Shown: positions 1-7,486 of the stretch, piece by piece
Layout: each line of letters starts with the position of its first letter
How positions within the stretch are numbered: the stretch's first letter is position 1
Source of the DNA: an uncultured Clostridia bacterium
Lineage (GTDB): Bacteria > Bacillota > Clostridia > Christensenellales > Pumilibacteraceae
DNA: 15,107 bases
Assembly (NCBI GenBank): GCA_947385185.1
Contig: CANDJX010000027.1
Location: 1 to 15,107 of the forward strand
Direction: 5' to 3'
Notes under the pieces: generated by a model
Told to the model about the DNA's origin: nothing
Databases searched by the model: none
Seen by the model: only the letters and a program-made list of their open reading frames with translations
Position numbers and translations under genes: made by a program

Positions 1-45
1 GATTCCTGTAAGTGACTGGAGTTCAGACGTGTGCTCTTCCGATCT
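1..45 (+). other. Illumina adapter contamination at contig end
   Basis: Bases 12-45 match the 34-nt TruSeq Read 2 adapter exactly, beginning GTGACTGGAGTTC and ending GCTCTTCCGATCT. The preceding GAT (1-3) fits the end of the P7 oligo, and bases 4-11 (TCCTGTAA) sit where an 8-nt i7 index belongs. This is library-construction sequence, not genome. It supplies the false start and the spurious residues MCSSDL (and MLFRS in another frame) to open reading frames that begin here. Genomic sequence starts at about base 46. Confidence 0.97.
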
Positions 46-1612
46 CAAAGACAAAGCCGCGCGGCTTATCTGCGAAATCAGCGACGAGCAGGAAGACAAC
101 TTCATGCGCGAACTGAGCATAGAGGACACGTCGCGCATTCTCGGCAAGCTGTACGAGGACGACGACCGCAGAGCGGTCATAGACCTCCCGCCTTTCGTCG
201 TTCAGAAACTCCTTGCGAGCGGCGAGGAACGCGACAAACAGATGATCGGCGATTCCATGAAATATCTTATGGACTCGCGGCAGATCGCGCTCCTTCGCAG
301 CGTGCTCATCGAGCTCAGCCCCGTCGATATTGCGGGACTGCTCGACGATTTCCAGACCGAAGATCTGCTCAAGATATACCGGTTGCTTCCAAAAGATACG
401 GCGACGGACGTGTTCGTTTATCTGCCGCCCGAAGTCAGTCATAACCTGCTTACCATGCTGTCCGCGTCCGAAGCCGGCGCGATCATAGACGATCTGTACG
501 CCGACGACGCCGCGGACCTGCTCGACGAAATGCCGTCCATGGTCGTCAAAAAACTGCTTGCGCAGACCAAGCCCGAAACGCGCGCGGCGGTCAATCACCT
601 GCTTCAGTACGAGGACGATTCGGCGGGAAGCATAATGACCGTCGAGTTCGTCGATCTCAAAGAGTTCTATACCGTATCTCAGGCTCTGGATACCATAAGA
701 AAAAACGGCGTGGACAAAGAAACGATAAACAACTGTTTCGTGCTCGACGCCGAGCGCAAGCTGCTCGGCATGATAACGCTCAGAAAACTCCTGCTCTCCG
801 ATCCCGAAGATAAGGTCGGCGACCTCATGGAGGAAAACGTCATCATCGTGCGCACGTCCACCGACCAGGAAGAAGTCGCCAAACTTTTCAAAAAATACGA
901 CTTCTCGTCCATGCCGGTCTGCGACAGCGAGAACAGGCTCGTCGGTATCGTCACCATAGACGACGTTGTGGACATCATCGAAGAAGAAACCGAAGAGGAC
1001 TTCTCCAAAATGGCGGCAATGTCGCCTATCGAGAATACGTATCTCAAAACGAGCGTATGGCAACACGCGAAAAGCCGCGTGCTGTGGCTGCTCTTTCTCA
1101 TGATCTCGGCTACGTTTACCGGGCTCGTCATAAACGGATTCGAGGGCGAACTGTCGAGCTTCATGATGTCGTTCACTCCCCTTCTGATGGGCACTGCCGG
1201 AAACTGCGGCTCGCAGTCGTCCACGACGGTCATCCGCGCGCTCGCGCTCGAACAGATCTCGACCAAAGACTTTCTGAAAGTCAGTCTGAAAGAGGGGCGC
1301 ATCGCGGTAATATGTTCGATCGTTCTTGCGGTGGCAAACACAGTGCGGGTCATTCTGATGTACTGGTGGTCGGATTATAATACCGATCTCGCCGTACTCA
1401 AAGCCTCGCTCATTCTCGGTATCTCGCTTATTCTTATCGTGCTTATGGCGCAGATAATAGGATCGCTTCTTCCCATTATAGCGAAAAAGATCCGCGTCGA
1501 CCCCGCTCTGATGTCCGCACCCGTGATAACCACGATAATGGATACGCTTTCCATACTTATTTATTGCCTTATAATAATCGCGACCGGCGCGGCGTTCGGT
1601 TGGTCGCTTTGA
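46..1612 (+). CDS. mgtE: MgtE family magnesium transporter, 5'-truncated, with duplicated N domain
   Basis: Mg2+ channel/transporter of the cytoplasmic membrane. The first true codon is at 47; the ATG-like start upstream lies in the adapter, so the 5' end is missing. Counting residue 7 as codon 47, a first MgtE_N copy (about 7-79) is followed by a complete second MgtE_N domain (about 77-200, with LPKD and the YEDDSAGSIM motif). Two CBS domains follow (about 205-262 and 265-325, with VDLKE, DQEEVAKLFKKYDF, LVGIVTIDDV). The membrane part (about 350-527) carries PLLMGTAGNCGSQSS and RVDPALMSAP...IMDTLSILIY; the Asp in IMD aligns with the pore aspartate of the Thermus protein (D432 as I recall). 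Thermus MgtE is 450 residues and normally starts near residue 77 here, so the N-terminal copy is extra. The stop is TGA at 1610-1612. No terminator is obvious before the ilvB promoter. Confidence 0.93.
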
Positions 1613-1632
1613 CGCTTAAGAATAAATATCGC

Positions 1633-1661
1633 TTGACACAAACTTTCCGTTATTGTATAAT
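1633..1661 (+). promoter_or_regulatory. Consensus sigma-A promoter for ilvBN
   Basis: TTGACA (1633-1638) and TATAAT (1656-1661) are separated by exactly 17 bases, a perfect housekeeping promoter. Transcription should start near 1668, leaving a leader of about 30 nt before the ilvB ATG. That is too short for a T-box or leader-peptide attenuator. Confidence 0.9.
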
Positions 1662-1698
1662 TGTTAAAATACGCACCTAAAAGCAGAGGAATACTTCT

Positions 1699-3363
1699 AT
1701 GAAATTAAAGGGTTCTCAGATTATCGTAAAATGCATCGAGGAACAGAACATCGACACCGTTTTCGGATACCCGGGCGGTTATATAATCGACGTATTCGAC
1801 GCATTGTATGAAGAACGCGAAAATATCACGCAGATTCTTACCTGTCACGAACAGGGCGCGTCGCACGCCGCGGACGGTTGGGCGCGCGCTACGGGCAAGA
1901 CCGGCGTCGTTATCGCGACTTCGGGTCCCGGAGCGACCAACCTCGTTACCGGTATCGCGACCGCCAATATGGATAGCGTGCCGCTCGTGGCAATCACCGG
2001 CAACGTCAGCACTGCCCTTCTCGGACGCGACTCTTTCCAGGAAGTCGATATTACAGGCGTAACGATGCCGATCACGAAACATAATTTCATGGTAAAAAAC
2101 ATAGAAGAGCTTGCGGACACTATGCGTCAGGCTTTCTATATCGCCGCGTCGGGTCGTCCGGGAGCGGTGCTCGTCGATATTCCGAAAGACGTGCAACAGG
2201 CGGTGACCGATTACGAGCCGAAAAAGCCGCGCGAAATCAAACCGTATTTCGTCGAAAACAAATACGTCGAGCGGGCTATAGAGCTGATCAACGGCGCAGA
2301 GCGTCCGGCAATCTACATCGGCGGCGGTTGCACCGTTTCGGATGCGGGCAAAGAGCTTGTCGCGCTCAGTGAAAAAATCGGCGCGCCGGTTACTTCTTCG
2401 CTTATGGGTCTGGGATGCTTCCCCGCGTCGCACCCCAATTTTATGGGACTCATCGGAATGCACGGAAAAGCCAACGTAGTCGAAACGCTTAAAAAAGCCG
2501 ACCTTGTGCTTGCGATAGGCTGTAGGTTCTCCGACCGCGTTGCGGGCGACAGAAAAAATTTTTGCAAAAACGCAAAGATCGTACATATCGATATAGATCT
2601 TGCCGAACTGAATAAGAACGTCAAAGCGGACGTAACGCTCCTTGCCGACGCGAAATCGGCGATCGACGCCATGCTTCCCCGCCTTAACGCGGCGAAAAAC
2701 AGCGCGTGGATCTCCGAATGCCGCAAACGCGCAAGCGAGGATTATCTGCTCGGTTCGGACGGAAAACTCTGCCCGCGCAAAATTATACGGGCGGTCAATA
2801 AACTCGGCGACAACGACAAAATCGTCGTTACCGACGTAGGTCAGCACCAGATGTGGGTAGCGCAGACGTATATGTTCGAAAAACCGAGAAGGCTGCTCAC
2901 GAGCGGCGGGCTCGGAACAATGGGCTACGGGCTCGGCGCGGCTATCGGCGCAAGTCTCGGCACGGGAAAACAGACCGTGCTTATGACCGGCGACGGCTGT
3001 TTCCATATGAATTTCAACGAAATAGTCACTGCCGCGAAACTCGGACTCGACATAACGATCATCGTTTTCGACAACCATACGCTCGGTATGGTGCGCCAGT
3101 GGCAGACATTGTTCTACAATAAACACTATTCGTCCACCGACATCAACTACCCCACCGATTTCGTCAAACTTGCGGAAGCGCTCGGCGGTACGGGATTCAG
3201 ACTCGAAAGAAACGAGGACATCGAAAGCGTCTTAAGCAAAGCGTTTGCGACCAAAGGCGTAAAAGTAATCGACGCCGTTATAGACAAAGACGAATTCGTC
3301 CTGCCGATGATTCCCGCAGGAAAGGGCTTCGACTCGATCGTGATCGAAAAGCCGGTTTTGTAA
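1699..3363 (+). CDS. ilvB: Acetolactate synthase, large catalytic subunit
   Basis: Thiamine-diphosphate enzyme that condenses two pyruvates to 2-acetolactate, or pyruvate with 2-oxobutyrate, the first common step of valine, leucine and isoleucine synthesis in the cytoplasm. The 554-residue length is normal. Visible signatures are FGYPGG (22-27), the catalytic glutamate in CHEQGASHAADG (E51), SGPGATN (75-81), the FAD/linker region around CRFSDRVAGD (275-284), and the ThDP/Mg motif GDGCFHMN...DN (431-459) followed by RQWQ (466-469). The start is set by the SD GAGGA (1686-1690), 8 nt before ATG. It is followed after 13 nt by ilvN, so the two subunits are co-transcribed. A catabolic AlsS is less likely because the regulatory subunit is adjacent. 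Confidence 0.96.
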   Translation: MKLKGSQIIVKCIEEQNIDTVFGYPGGYIIDVFDALYEERENITQILTCHEQGASHAADGWARATGKTGVVIATSGPGATNLVTGIATANMDSVPLVAITGNVSTALLGRDSFQEVDITGVTMPITKHNFMVKNIEELADTMRQAFYIAASGRPGAVLVDIPKDVQQAVTDYEPKKPREIKPYFVENKYVERAIELINGAERPAIYIGGGCTVSDAGKELVALSEKIGAPVTSSLMGLGCFPASHPNFMGLIGMHGKANVVETLKKADLVLAIGCRFSDRVAGDRKNFCKNAKIVHIDIDLAELNKNVKADVTLLADAKSAIDAMLPRLNAAKNSAWISECRKRASEDYLLGSDGKLCPRKIIRAVNKLGDNDKIVVTDVGQHQMWVAQTYMFEKPRRLLTSGGLGTMGYGLGAAIGASLGTGKQTVLMTGDGCFHMNFNEIVTAAKLGLDITIIVFDNHTLGMVRQWQTLFYNKHYSSTDINYPTDFVKLAEALGGTGFRLERNEDIESVLSKAFATKGVKVIDAVIDKDEFVLPMIPAGKGFDSIVIEKPVL

Positions 3364-3376
3364 GAGGAGAAAAATT

Positions 3377-3913
3377 ATGGGAAACAAAGACGCAAAACAT
3401 ATTATTTCCGCGCTTGTGACAAACAAATCGGGCGTACTTACGCGTATAAGCGGACTGTTCGCGCGGAGAGGATACAATATCGATTCGCTGTCGGTATGCA
3501 GTACGCACAATCCCGATCGTTCGAGAATGACGATCGTAGCGGTCGGCGACGACGATGAAATCAATCAGATAGTACGTCAGCTCGACAAACTCGTGGACTG
3601 CCATAAGATCATGGTATTCGACCACGCGGAAAGCGTGAAACGCGAACTGCTCCTTATCAAAGTCAACGTGCCGCCCGAAAAACGTCCGGAGATCGAAAGC
3701 ACGGCGAACATGATGAAAGTGAAAATCATCGACGTTGCGGAATCGTCGGTCATATGCGAAATGACGGGCGAATCGAATAAAGTCGATAAATTCATCGAAA
3801 TTATGCGTCCTTACGGCATACTCGAGCTTGCGCGCACCGGCGTGACCGTCCTGTCCCGCGGACGCGACTGCATAGACGATCTTACGGACTATAACGAAGA
3901 AATCGGGAAATAA
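3377..3913 (+). CDS. ilvN: Acetolactate synthase, small regulatory subunit
   Basis: Regulatory partner of IlvB; it raises activity and confers valine feedback inhibition. The 178 residues show the N-terminal ACT domain (about 7-82, with NKSGVLTRISGLFARRGYNI as the ligand-binding hallmark and LSVCST at 38-43) and the C-terminal ALS small-subunit domain (about 90-165, containing RELLLIKV and the ending GILELARTGVTVLSRG). The SD AGAGGAG (3363-3369) lies 7 nt upstream of ATG. The gene sits 13 nt after ilvB and just before a strong terminator, so ilvBN is a two-gene operon. No other branched-chain genes (ilvC, ilvD, leu) are in the window. Gene symbol ilvH is equally used for this family. Confidence 0.95.
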   Translation: MGNKDAKHIISALVTNKSGVLTRISGLFARRGYNIDSLSVCSTHNPDRSRMTIVAVGDDDEINQIVRQLDKLVDCHKIMVFDHAESVKRELLLIKVNVPPEKRPEIESTANMMKVKIIDVAESSVICEMTGESNKVDKFIEIMRPYGILELARTGVTVLSRGRDCIDDLTDYNEEIGK

Positions 3914-3927
3914 AATCATCGTAACTA

Positions 3928-3961
3928 AAAAATCCGAACCGCATTCGCGGTCCGGATTTTT
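3928..3961. terminator. Bidirectional intrinsic terminator between ilvN and the esterase gene
   Basis: The hairpin has arms 3928-3942 and 3947-3961, 14 pairs with one A/C mismatch and an ATTC loop. A-runs and T-runs on both sides make it usable for ilvN (+) and for the convergent lipoprotein gene ending at 3990 (-). Confidence 0.9.
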
Positions 3962-3989
3962 CGTTTGATTTCATAAGCGGAAAAGCGTA

Positions 3990-6560
3990 TTATCCCGCCG
4001 TTTTTGACTGCGCGGCTATCCAGCCCCACAGCGTAACCGCTTCGCCGCCCGTCGTTAAACTGACAGTTGCGGCGCTCGCTTCGGTGATGTCCGCAAGTAC
4101 GAACGCTCCGCCGTCGCCGTTGCCCGTCTTAGCCTGCACCTTCACGCACTCGTCGCGGAGAGTATATATCCAAGAATAATGCCCGTCGTATGCGGCGCCC
4201 GCGGGAGTTTTATCCTCGCCTTCTGTTATTGCCACATTCTCGAACAGCGAGTAGTAAACGTTCTCCGCTCCCGCTTTCAACAGCTCTATATACAGCGAAT
4301 TGGAGTTGGTTTCGGTATACCCGTTGAATTCGGGCTGCCACGACTGATTTCTCGTCGTGCCTATGGAAACGGTCATATCCGATTTTGCGTGCGTGATACA
4401 CATAGGCACGTTGACGAGTTTTGCGAATTCGTCGTCGGTCATGCCTGCCGTTCTGGAGAACGGCACTGCGATAGGATACGCCGCCGCAAAATACTCGCCG
4501 TGCTTGGACAGCATTTCCACGGTCATCCAGCCGCCGTTCGAGCAGCCGCCGATATATACGCGGTTCGAATCTATATCGCTGTGCGTATCGACGAAGTTTT
4601 TGATGAGTTTGAACAGCGATTCGGTATAAATCGATTCTCCTACGTCGCTGCCGCCCTGCTGTCCGTTGCCGTTATCCATCCACATCGTGGGAGCCTGAGG
4701 AGCAAGCACGTATGCGCCCGCGCACGTGTCCGTCGTAAAGTATTTTTGAATGAGCGGCTTGCCGAGATTGACGACCTGATTACCGAGAAGCACGATCGAC
4801 GGATCGGTACCGCCCTCGCCGAGTCCGTGCAACCAGACAATAAGCGGTTTTTTATCCGTCTTTGTCGAGTCGTCCGGTTTGAACGAAGCATATTTCAGCG
4901 TAATATCGCCGTCGGTATACGATCCGGTCGTATCCCACTTCTTAAGTTCGGGGACGTCGTACTCTGCCGTAAACTTGCCGCCGAACGCAGTATACGTAGT
5001 TTCGCCGAGGGTAAGACCGTTTATCTTAAGATCATACGACGAAATATCGTTCCACGTATTCTTGCTCGTCTGCATATTATAAGTAAACGGTTTGACGTTG
5101 TTTGCGGGTCCGATGCCGAACATCGACGCGGCGACAGAATATTCGTACTCTATCGTTACGTAAGGCGACTCTTCAGTCATCCTCGAGTTTCCGTCTTTGT
5201 CGCTGAGATATACTATATCGTTGCTTCCGCCGACATTACCGATCTTGAACGGATTTGCCGTGAGAACGGCAACTACCGGAATATCCTCGGTAAAGCCGAG
5301 AACGGCTTTATCTATAGCCGGACCTTCGGCGTGATCGGCGACGATGAGTTTACACGTCACCGCCTTATCGTAAACTACCTCGGGCTCGGGAGGCGCCGGC
5401 GGATCGGGACGCGTAGCCTCGCCGCTTGCCGCAGAGCCGTCCGCAGACGAAAGAACTATGTCGGTTTCAATATCCAGACAGTCCATATTCGGAACCGTCT
5501 GCGCGGCAACCGTTATCACTACCGTGTTGCAGCCTTCGACTATATCCACTTCTCCGAAAGGTATGGGATCCCAATAAAGATTCCACGTCATAGGACGGTC
5601 TTTTCCTGCGCCGCGGAGTTTTGCGGGCGCGAAAGTTACGGGTTTACCGTTGCATTCGACAGTGAAATCTTTTTCGGAAACCGTCTGATCGTCCACCCAC
5701 GGCGTATACGAGGACATATCGAACTGCGTATTATTACTCGCCGCAAGAAGCGAAAGCTGCGCCTCGCCTGCCGTTGCGGCAGAGAACGTAAACGTTATTT
5801 TATTGCCGACTACGTTTATGTAACCGATAGACTGTCCTCCGCTCGCAGTTTCGATACCCGTCTCGACGTGAGTGCCGTTATTGCTCTGACCGAGCTTGCC
5901 TTCGAACTTGGTTCCCTCGGCTTCCACGCGATAACCGACTTTCTTTCCCTCTTTGTCTTTGAGATTTTTTATCGGCATAACGGCGGGAGGAGTTATCACA
6001 TCGCCGTACCGGGCGTATAACGTTACGCTTTCGGTCGGCGTAAAGTCCTTAAGTTTTACTTTCTCCCCGCCGGTGGCGGCAGAGTACCAGCCGTGGAAAC
6101 TCGATCCGCTCTTTTTTGCCTTAGGATATTCGGTCAACTTCTCGCCCGCGGCGACTTTCACCGACGCAGGACCTTCGATACTTCCGCCGCACGGATCGAA
6201 CGTCACTGTATATTGCTGTGACCAATGAGCGTACAGCGTCACGCTTTCCGTAATCTTATCCGATTTCGGATTCACCGCAGTCCCGTCGACAGCCGCCGTA
6301 AACCAACCGATAAAGCTATAATCCTCGCGCGACGGCGTTTCCGCATCCGTTACGTTTCCGTTGCCGTCGACTTTTTTTGTTATCGAAGTCTTATTTTCCG
6401 CAAACGTGCCGCCGTTCGCGTCGAATGTGACGGTAACTCCCCCCCCCGAACCATCGGGCGACGGCTCCGGCTCGGGATCGCCGCACGCCGTACACGCCAA
6501 ACAAAGTATTATTGCAAGCAATACGCAAAATACTACGGCAAATCTTCTCTTACCTTTCAT
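3990..6560 (-). CDS. Secreted multidomain esterase lipoprotein with InlB-type repeats
   Basis: Predicted surface-anchored carboxyl-ester hydrolase, probably acting on extracellular polysaccharide esters or other esters; the substrate is unknown. The 856 residues comprise a lipoprotein signal (KGKRR, hydrophobic 7-22, likely lipidated C26 in CTACG) and a P/E/G-rich linker. Two Listeria-Bacteroides (Flg_new/InlB B) repeats follow (about 43-114 and 117-186, each with VTFD, GW and VTLYA). A beta-rich CBM6/35-like module lies at about 195-372, then a PEP linker (382-395), an EstA-like Ig domain (about 398-545) and an alpha/beta hydrolase (about 552-810). The hydrolase has HGLGEGG (578-584), nucleophile S674 in GGCSNGG, D728 in HAKSDMT and H794 in DGHYSW, a complete triad. 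The C-terminal 815-856 tail is unassigned. The start is fixed by AGGAGG (6567-6572), 6 nt upstream. The gene is monocistronic. The Ig-plus-hydrolase order resembles Thermotoga EstA; the CBM call is inference. Confidence 0.88.
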   Translation of the reverse strand: MKGKRRFAVVFCVLLAIILCLACTACGDPEPEPSPDGSGGGVTVTFDANGGTFAENKTSITKKVDGNGNVTDAETPSREDYSFIGWFTAAVDGTAVNPKSDKITESVTLYAHWSQQYTVTFDPCGGSIEGPASVKVAAGEKLTEYPKAKKSGSSFHGWYSAATGGEKVKLKDFTPTESVTLYARYGDVITPPAVMPIKNLKDKEGKKVGYRVEAEGTKFEGKLGQSNNGTHVETGIETASGGQSIGYINVVGNKITFTFSAATAGEAQLSLLAASNNTQFDMSSYTPWVDDQTVSEKDFTVECNGKPVTFAPAKLRGAGKDRPMTWNLYWDPIPFGEVDIVEGCNTVVITVAAQTVPNMDCLDIETDIVLSSADGSAASGEATRPDPPAPPEPEVVYDKAVTCKLIVADHAEGPAIDKAVLGFTEDIPVVAVLTANPFKIGNVGGSNDIVYLSDKDGNSRMTEESPYVTIEYEYSVAASMFGIGPANNVKPFTYNMQTSKNTWNDISSYDLKINGLTLGETTYTAFGGKFTAEYDVPELKKWDTTGSYTDGDITLKYASFKPDDSTKTDKKPLIVWLHGLGEGGTDPSIVLLGNQVVNLGKPLIQKYFTTDTCAGAYVLAPQAPTMWMDNGNGQQGGSDVGESIYTESLFKLIKNFVDTHSDIDSNRVYIGGCSNGGWMTVEMLSKHGEYFAAAYPIAVPFSRTAGMTDDEFAKLVNVPMCITHAKSDMTVSIGTTRNQSWQPEFNGYTETNSNSLYIELLKAGAENVYYSLFENVAITEGEDKTPAGAAYDGHYSWIYTLRDECVKVQAKTGNGDGGAFVLADITEASAATVSLTTGGEAVTLWGWIAAQSKTAG

Positions 6561-6585
6561 TTCTTTCCTCCTTAAGATATAATTA

Positions 6586-6605
6586 TTATCTTTAATAAAA
6601 GATAA
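6586..6605. promoter_or_regulatory. Operator-like palindrome over the esterase -10 region
   Basis: A perfect 8-bp inverted repeat, TTATCTTT (6586-6593) and AAAGATAA (6598-6605), with a 4-base spacer. It overlaps the predicted -10 (6599-6604) and start of transcription of the minus-strand lipoprotein gene. That is the position expected for a repressor operator; a short 5' mRNA hairpin is the alternative. Confidence 0.55.
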
Positions 6606-6627
6606 CTTTTTCGGATATTCCTGTCAA
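6599..6627 (-). promoter_or_regulatory. Predicted promoter of the esterase lipoprotein gene
   Basis: On the minus strand a perfect -35 TTGACA (6627-6622) is followed after 17 bases by TATCTT (6604-6599), a 4/6 match to the -10. The start would be near 6592, about 30 nt before the ATG. The weak -10 suits a regulated promoter. Confidence 0.6.
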
Positions 6628-6630
6628 TAC

Positions 6631-6659
6631 TTATGGCACACAATGTAATTTTATGGCAC
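6631..6659. repeat. Two phased direct repeats TTATGGCAC upstream of the esterase -35
   Basis: TTATGGCAC occurs at 6631-6639 and again at 6651-6659, a 20-base period close to two helical turns. It lies immediately upstream of the minus-strand -35 at 6622-6627. The placement suits a tandem activator-binding site; the binding protein is unknown. Confidence 0.5.
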
Positions 6660-6694
6660 GTTTTGCAACATACCGAAAAAACGTTCGTCCTCTA

Positions 6695-6731
6695 CTGGAT
6701 TGCTTTGTCGCTTCGCTACGCGCAATGACGG
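6695..6731. repeat. REP-like dispersed palindromic repeat
   Basis: The element runs from CTGGATTGC to GCAATGACGG. ATTGC (6699-6703) pairs with GCAAT (6722-6726), and an inner imperfect hairpin GTCGC/GCTAC surrounds a TTC loop. The layout (CTGGATTGC, tandem cgcttcgct core, GCAATGACGG) resembles intergenic repeats I know from many unrelated bacterial genomes. Only one copy is visible here, so dispersal in this genome is inferred. Confidence 0.5.
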
Positions 6732-6770
6732 TAAGTATAACGCTTATCCTAATAAAATAATATTAAACAT

Positions 6771-6800
6771 AAAAAGCAAGGATGTCGTCCTTGCTTTTTT
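6771..6800. terminator. Intrinsic terminator of the symporter/SAP/ECF operon
   Basis: A 12-bp perfect stem, AAAAAGCAAGGA (6771-6782) and its complement (6788-6799), with a 5-base loop and T-runs on both strands. It lies about 70 nt downstream of the stop codon of the minus-strand ECF gene. It also insulates the lipoprotein promoter. Confidence 0.88.
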
Positions 6801-6803
6801 ATC

Positions 6804-6863
6804 CTTATGAAACATACTCTTATGGAATGCACTCTTATAAACTACACATTTATAAACTACACT
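6804..6863. repeat. 15-bp tandem repeat, four copies
   Basis: Four successive 15-base units start at 6804, 6819, 6834 and 6849, with a consensus near CTTATRAACYACACT. The last two are nearly identical (TTATAAACTACAC at 6835-6847 and 6850-6862). The array lies between the terminator and the end of the ECF gene. No function is evident; slipped-strand expansion is the simplest origin. Confidence 0.75.
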
Positions 6864-6872
6864 CTAATCTTA

Positions 6873-7454
6873 TCATTTTTTTGTATCGCGCTTCAGAATA
6901 TACGACAAAGCCGCGACTATCAACGGGACGATTACGGCTTGCGCGACGAGCGCGGGAAGCCCCGTCAGGATCTGCGACCAAACCGTTTCGACGGTAAGCG
7001 GCGATACGCTCCGAAATACGGCGGCTAAGGTCAGAAATACGATTCTGCCCGAAACCGACGCCATAAGCGTTGCCGGGAACGTCATCCACGCATTCTTGGC
7101 TATAGCGCGGGAGAATGCGCCCGAAACGGCGGCGAACACTGCAAGTTCGACTGTCATATACGGCAGACGCGCCGCGGCGGGCATGGGATTACCGAAAGCA
7201 AGCGTGATCAGAAAACTTACGAGCGGAGAAAGAATACCTGCGCCGAGCCCCCATTTCCAGCCGAGCACGCACCCGCCTATAAGCACGGGCAGATACATGG
7301 GCATGAGCAACGTTCCGCCCGACGATCCGAGCGTCATATGCACGATTAAAGGCAGTATAACAGCCGACGCTATAATTCCCGCGGATACGAGCATTTTTAT
7401 AATTATGCCTTTTTTAAGACTTATATTTCTTATTGTCAGTACCGAATCGAGCAT
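6873..7454 (-). CDS. ECF transporter S component family membrane protein
   Basis: Substrate-binding membrane subunit of an energy-coupling-factor (vitamin/cofactor) importer; it would share an EcfA/A'/T module encoded elsewhere. The 193 residues are mostly hydrophobic with about five to six membrane segments. The core HMTLGSSGGTLLMPMYLPVL (39-58), GWKWGLGAGILSPLVS (65-80) and MTVELAVFAAVSGAF (100-114) is the pattern of ECF S components of the PF12822 type. I cannot assign the vitamin: no biotin, thiamin or riboflavin signature is clear. The start is set by GGAGG (7464-7468), 9 nt upstream. The gene follows the SAP-DUF6434 gene by 32 nt with no promoter or terminator between, and ends before the 6771-6800 terminator, so it is probably the last gene of the operon. 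Confidence 0.75.
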   Translation of the reverse strand: MLDSVLTIRNISLKKGIIIKMLVSAGIIASAVILPLIVHMTLGSSGGTLLMPMYLPVLIGGCVLGWKWGLGAGILSPLVSFLITLAFGNPMPAAARLPYMTVELAVFAAVSGAFSRAIAKNAWMTFPATLMASVSGRIVFLTLAAVFRSVSPLTVETVWSQILTGLPALVAQAVIVPLIVAALSYILKRDTKK

Positions 7455-7486
7455 ATTTTATTTCCTCCGTCCATATGAAAATTCGA

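Noticed and set aside
29..46. Start codon and residues MCSSDL for the mgtE reading frame
   Set aside because: They are encoded by the Illumina adapter, not the genome.
23..3126. Long minus-strand frames opposite mgtE and ilvB
   Set aside because: They are antisense shadows caused by codon bias; they lack family similarity and ribosome binding sites, while the plus-strand genes are clear.
4179..6020. 613-codon plus-strand frame opposite the esterase gene
   Set aside because: Arg/Tyr/His-rich shadow of a convincing minus-strand lipoprotein; no ribosome binding site or domain.
6654..6666. Sigma-54-like TGGCACG...GC element
   Set aside because: The GG and GC elements are 8 bases apart instead of the required 10, and the motif is one half of a direct repeat.
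6804..6863. CRISPR array
   Set aside because: Units are 15 bp with no unique spacers, and no cas genes are present.
6807..7028. Plus-strand small frame beginning MKHTLMECTL
   Set aside because: It arises from the 15-bp tandem repeat and then runs antisense to the ECF gene; no ribosome binding site.
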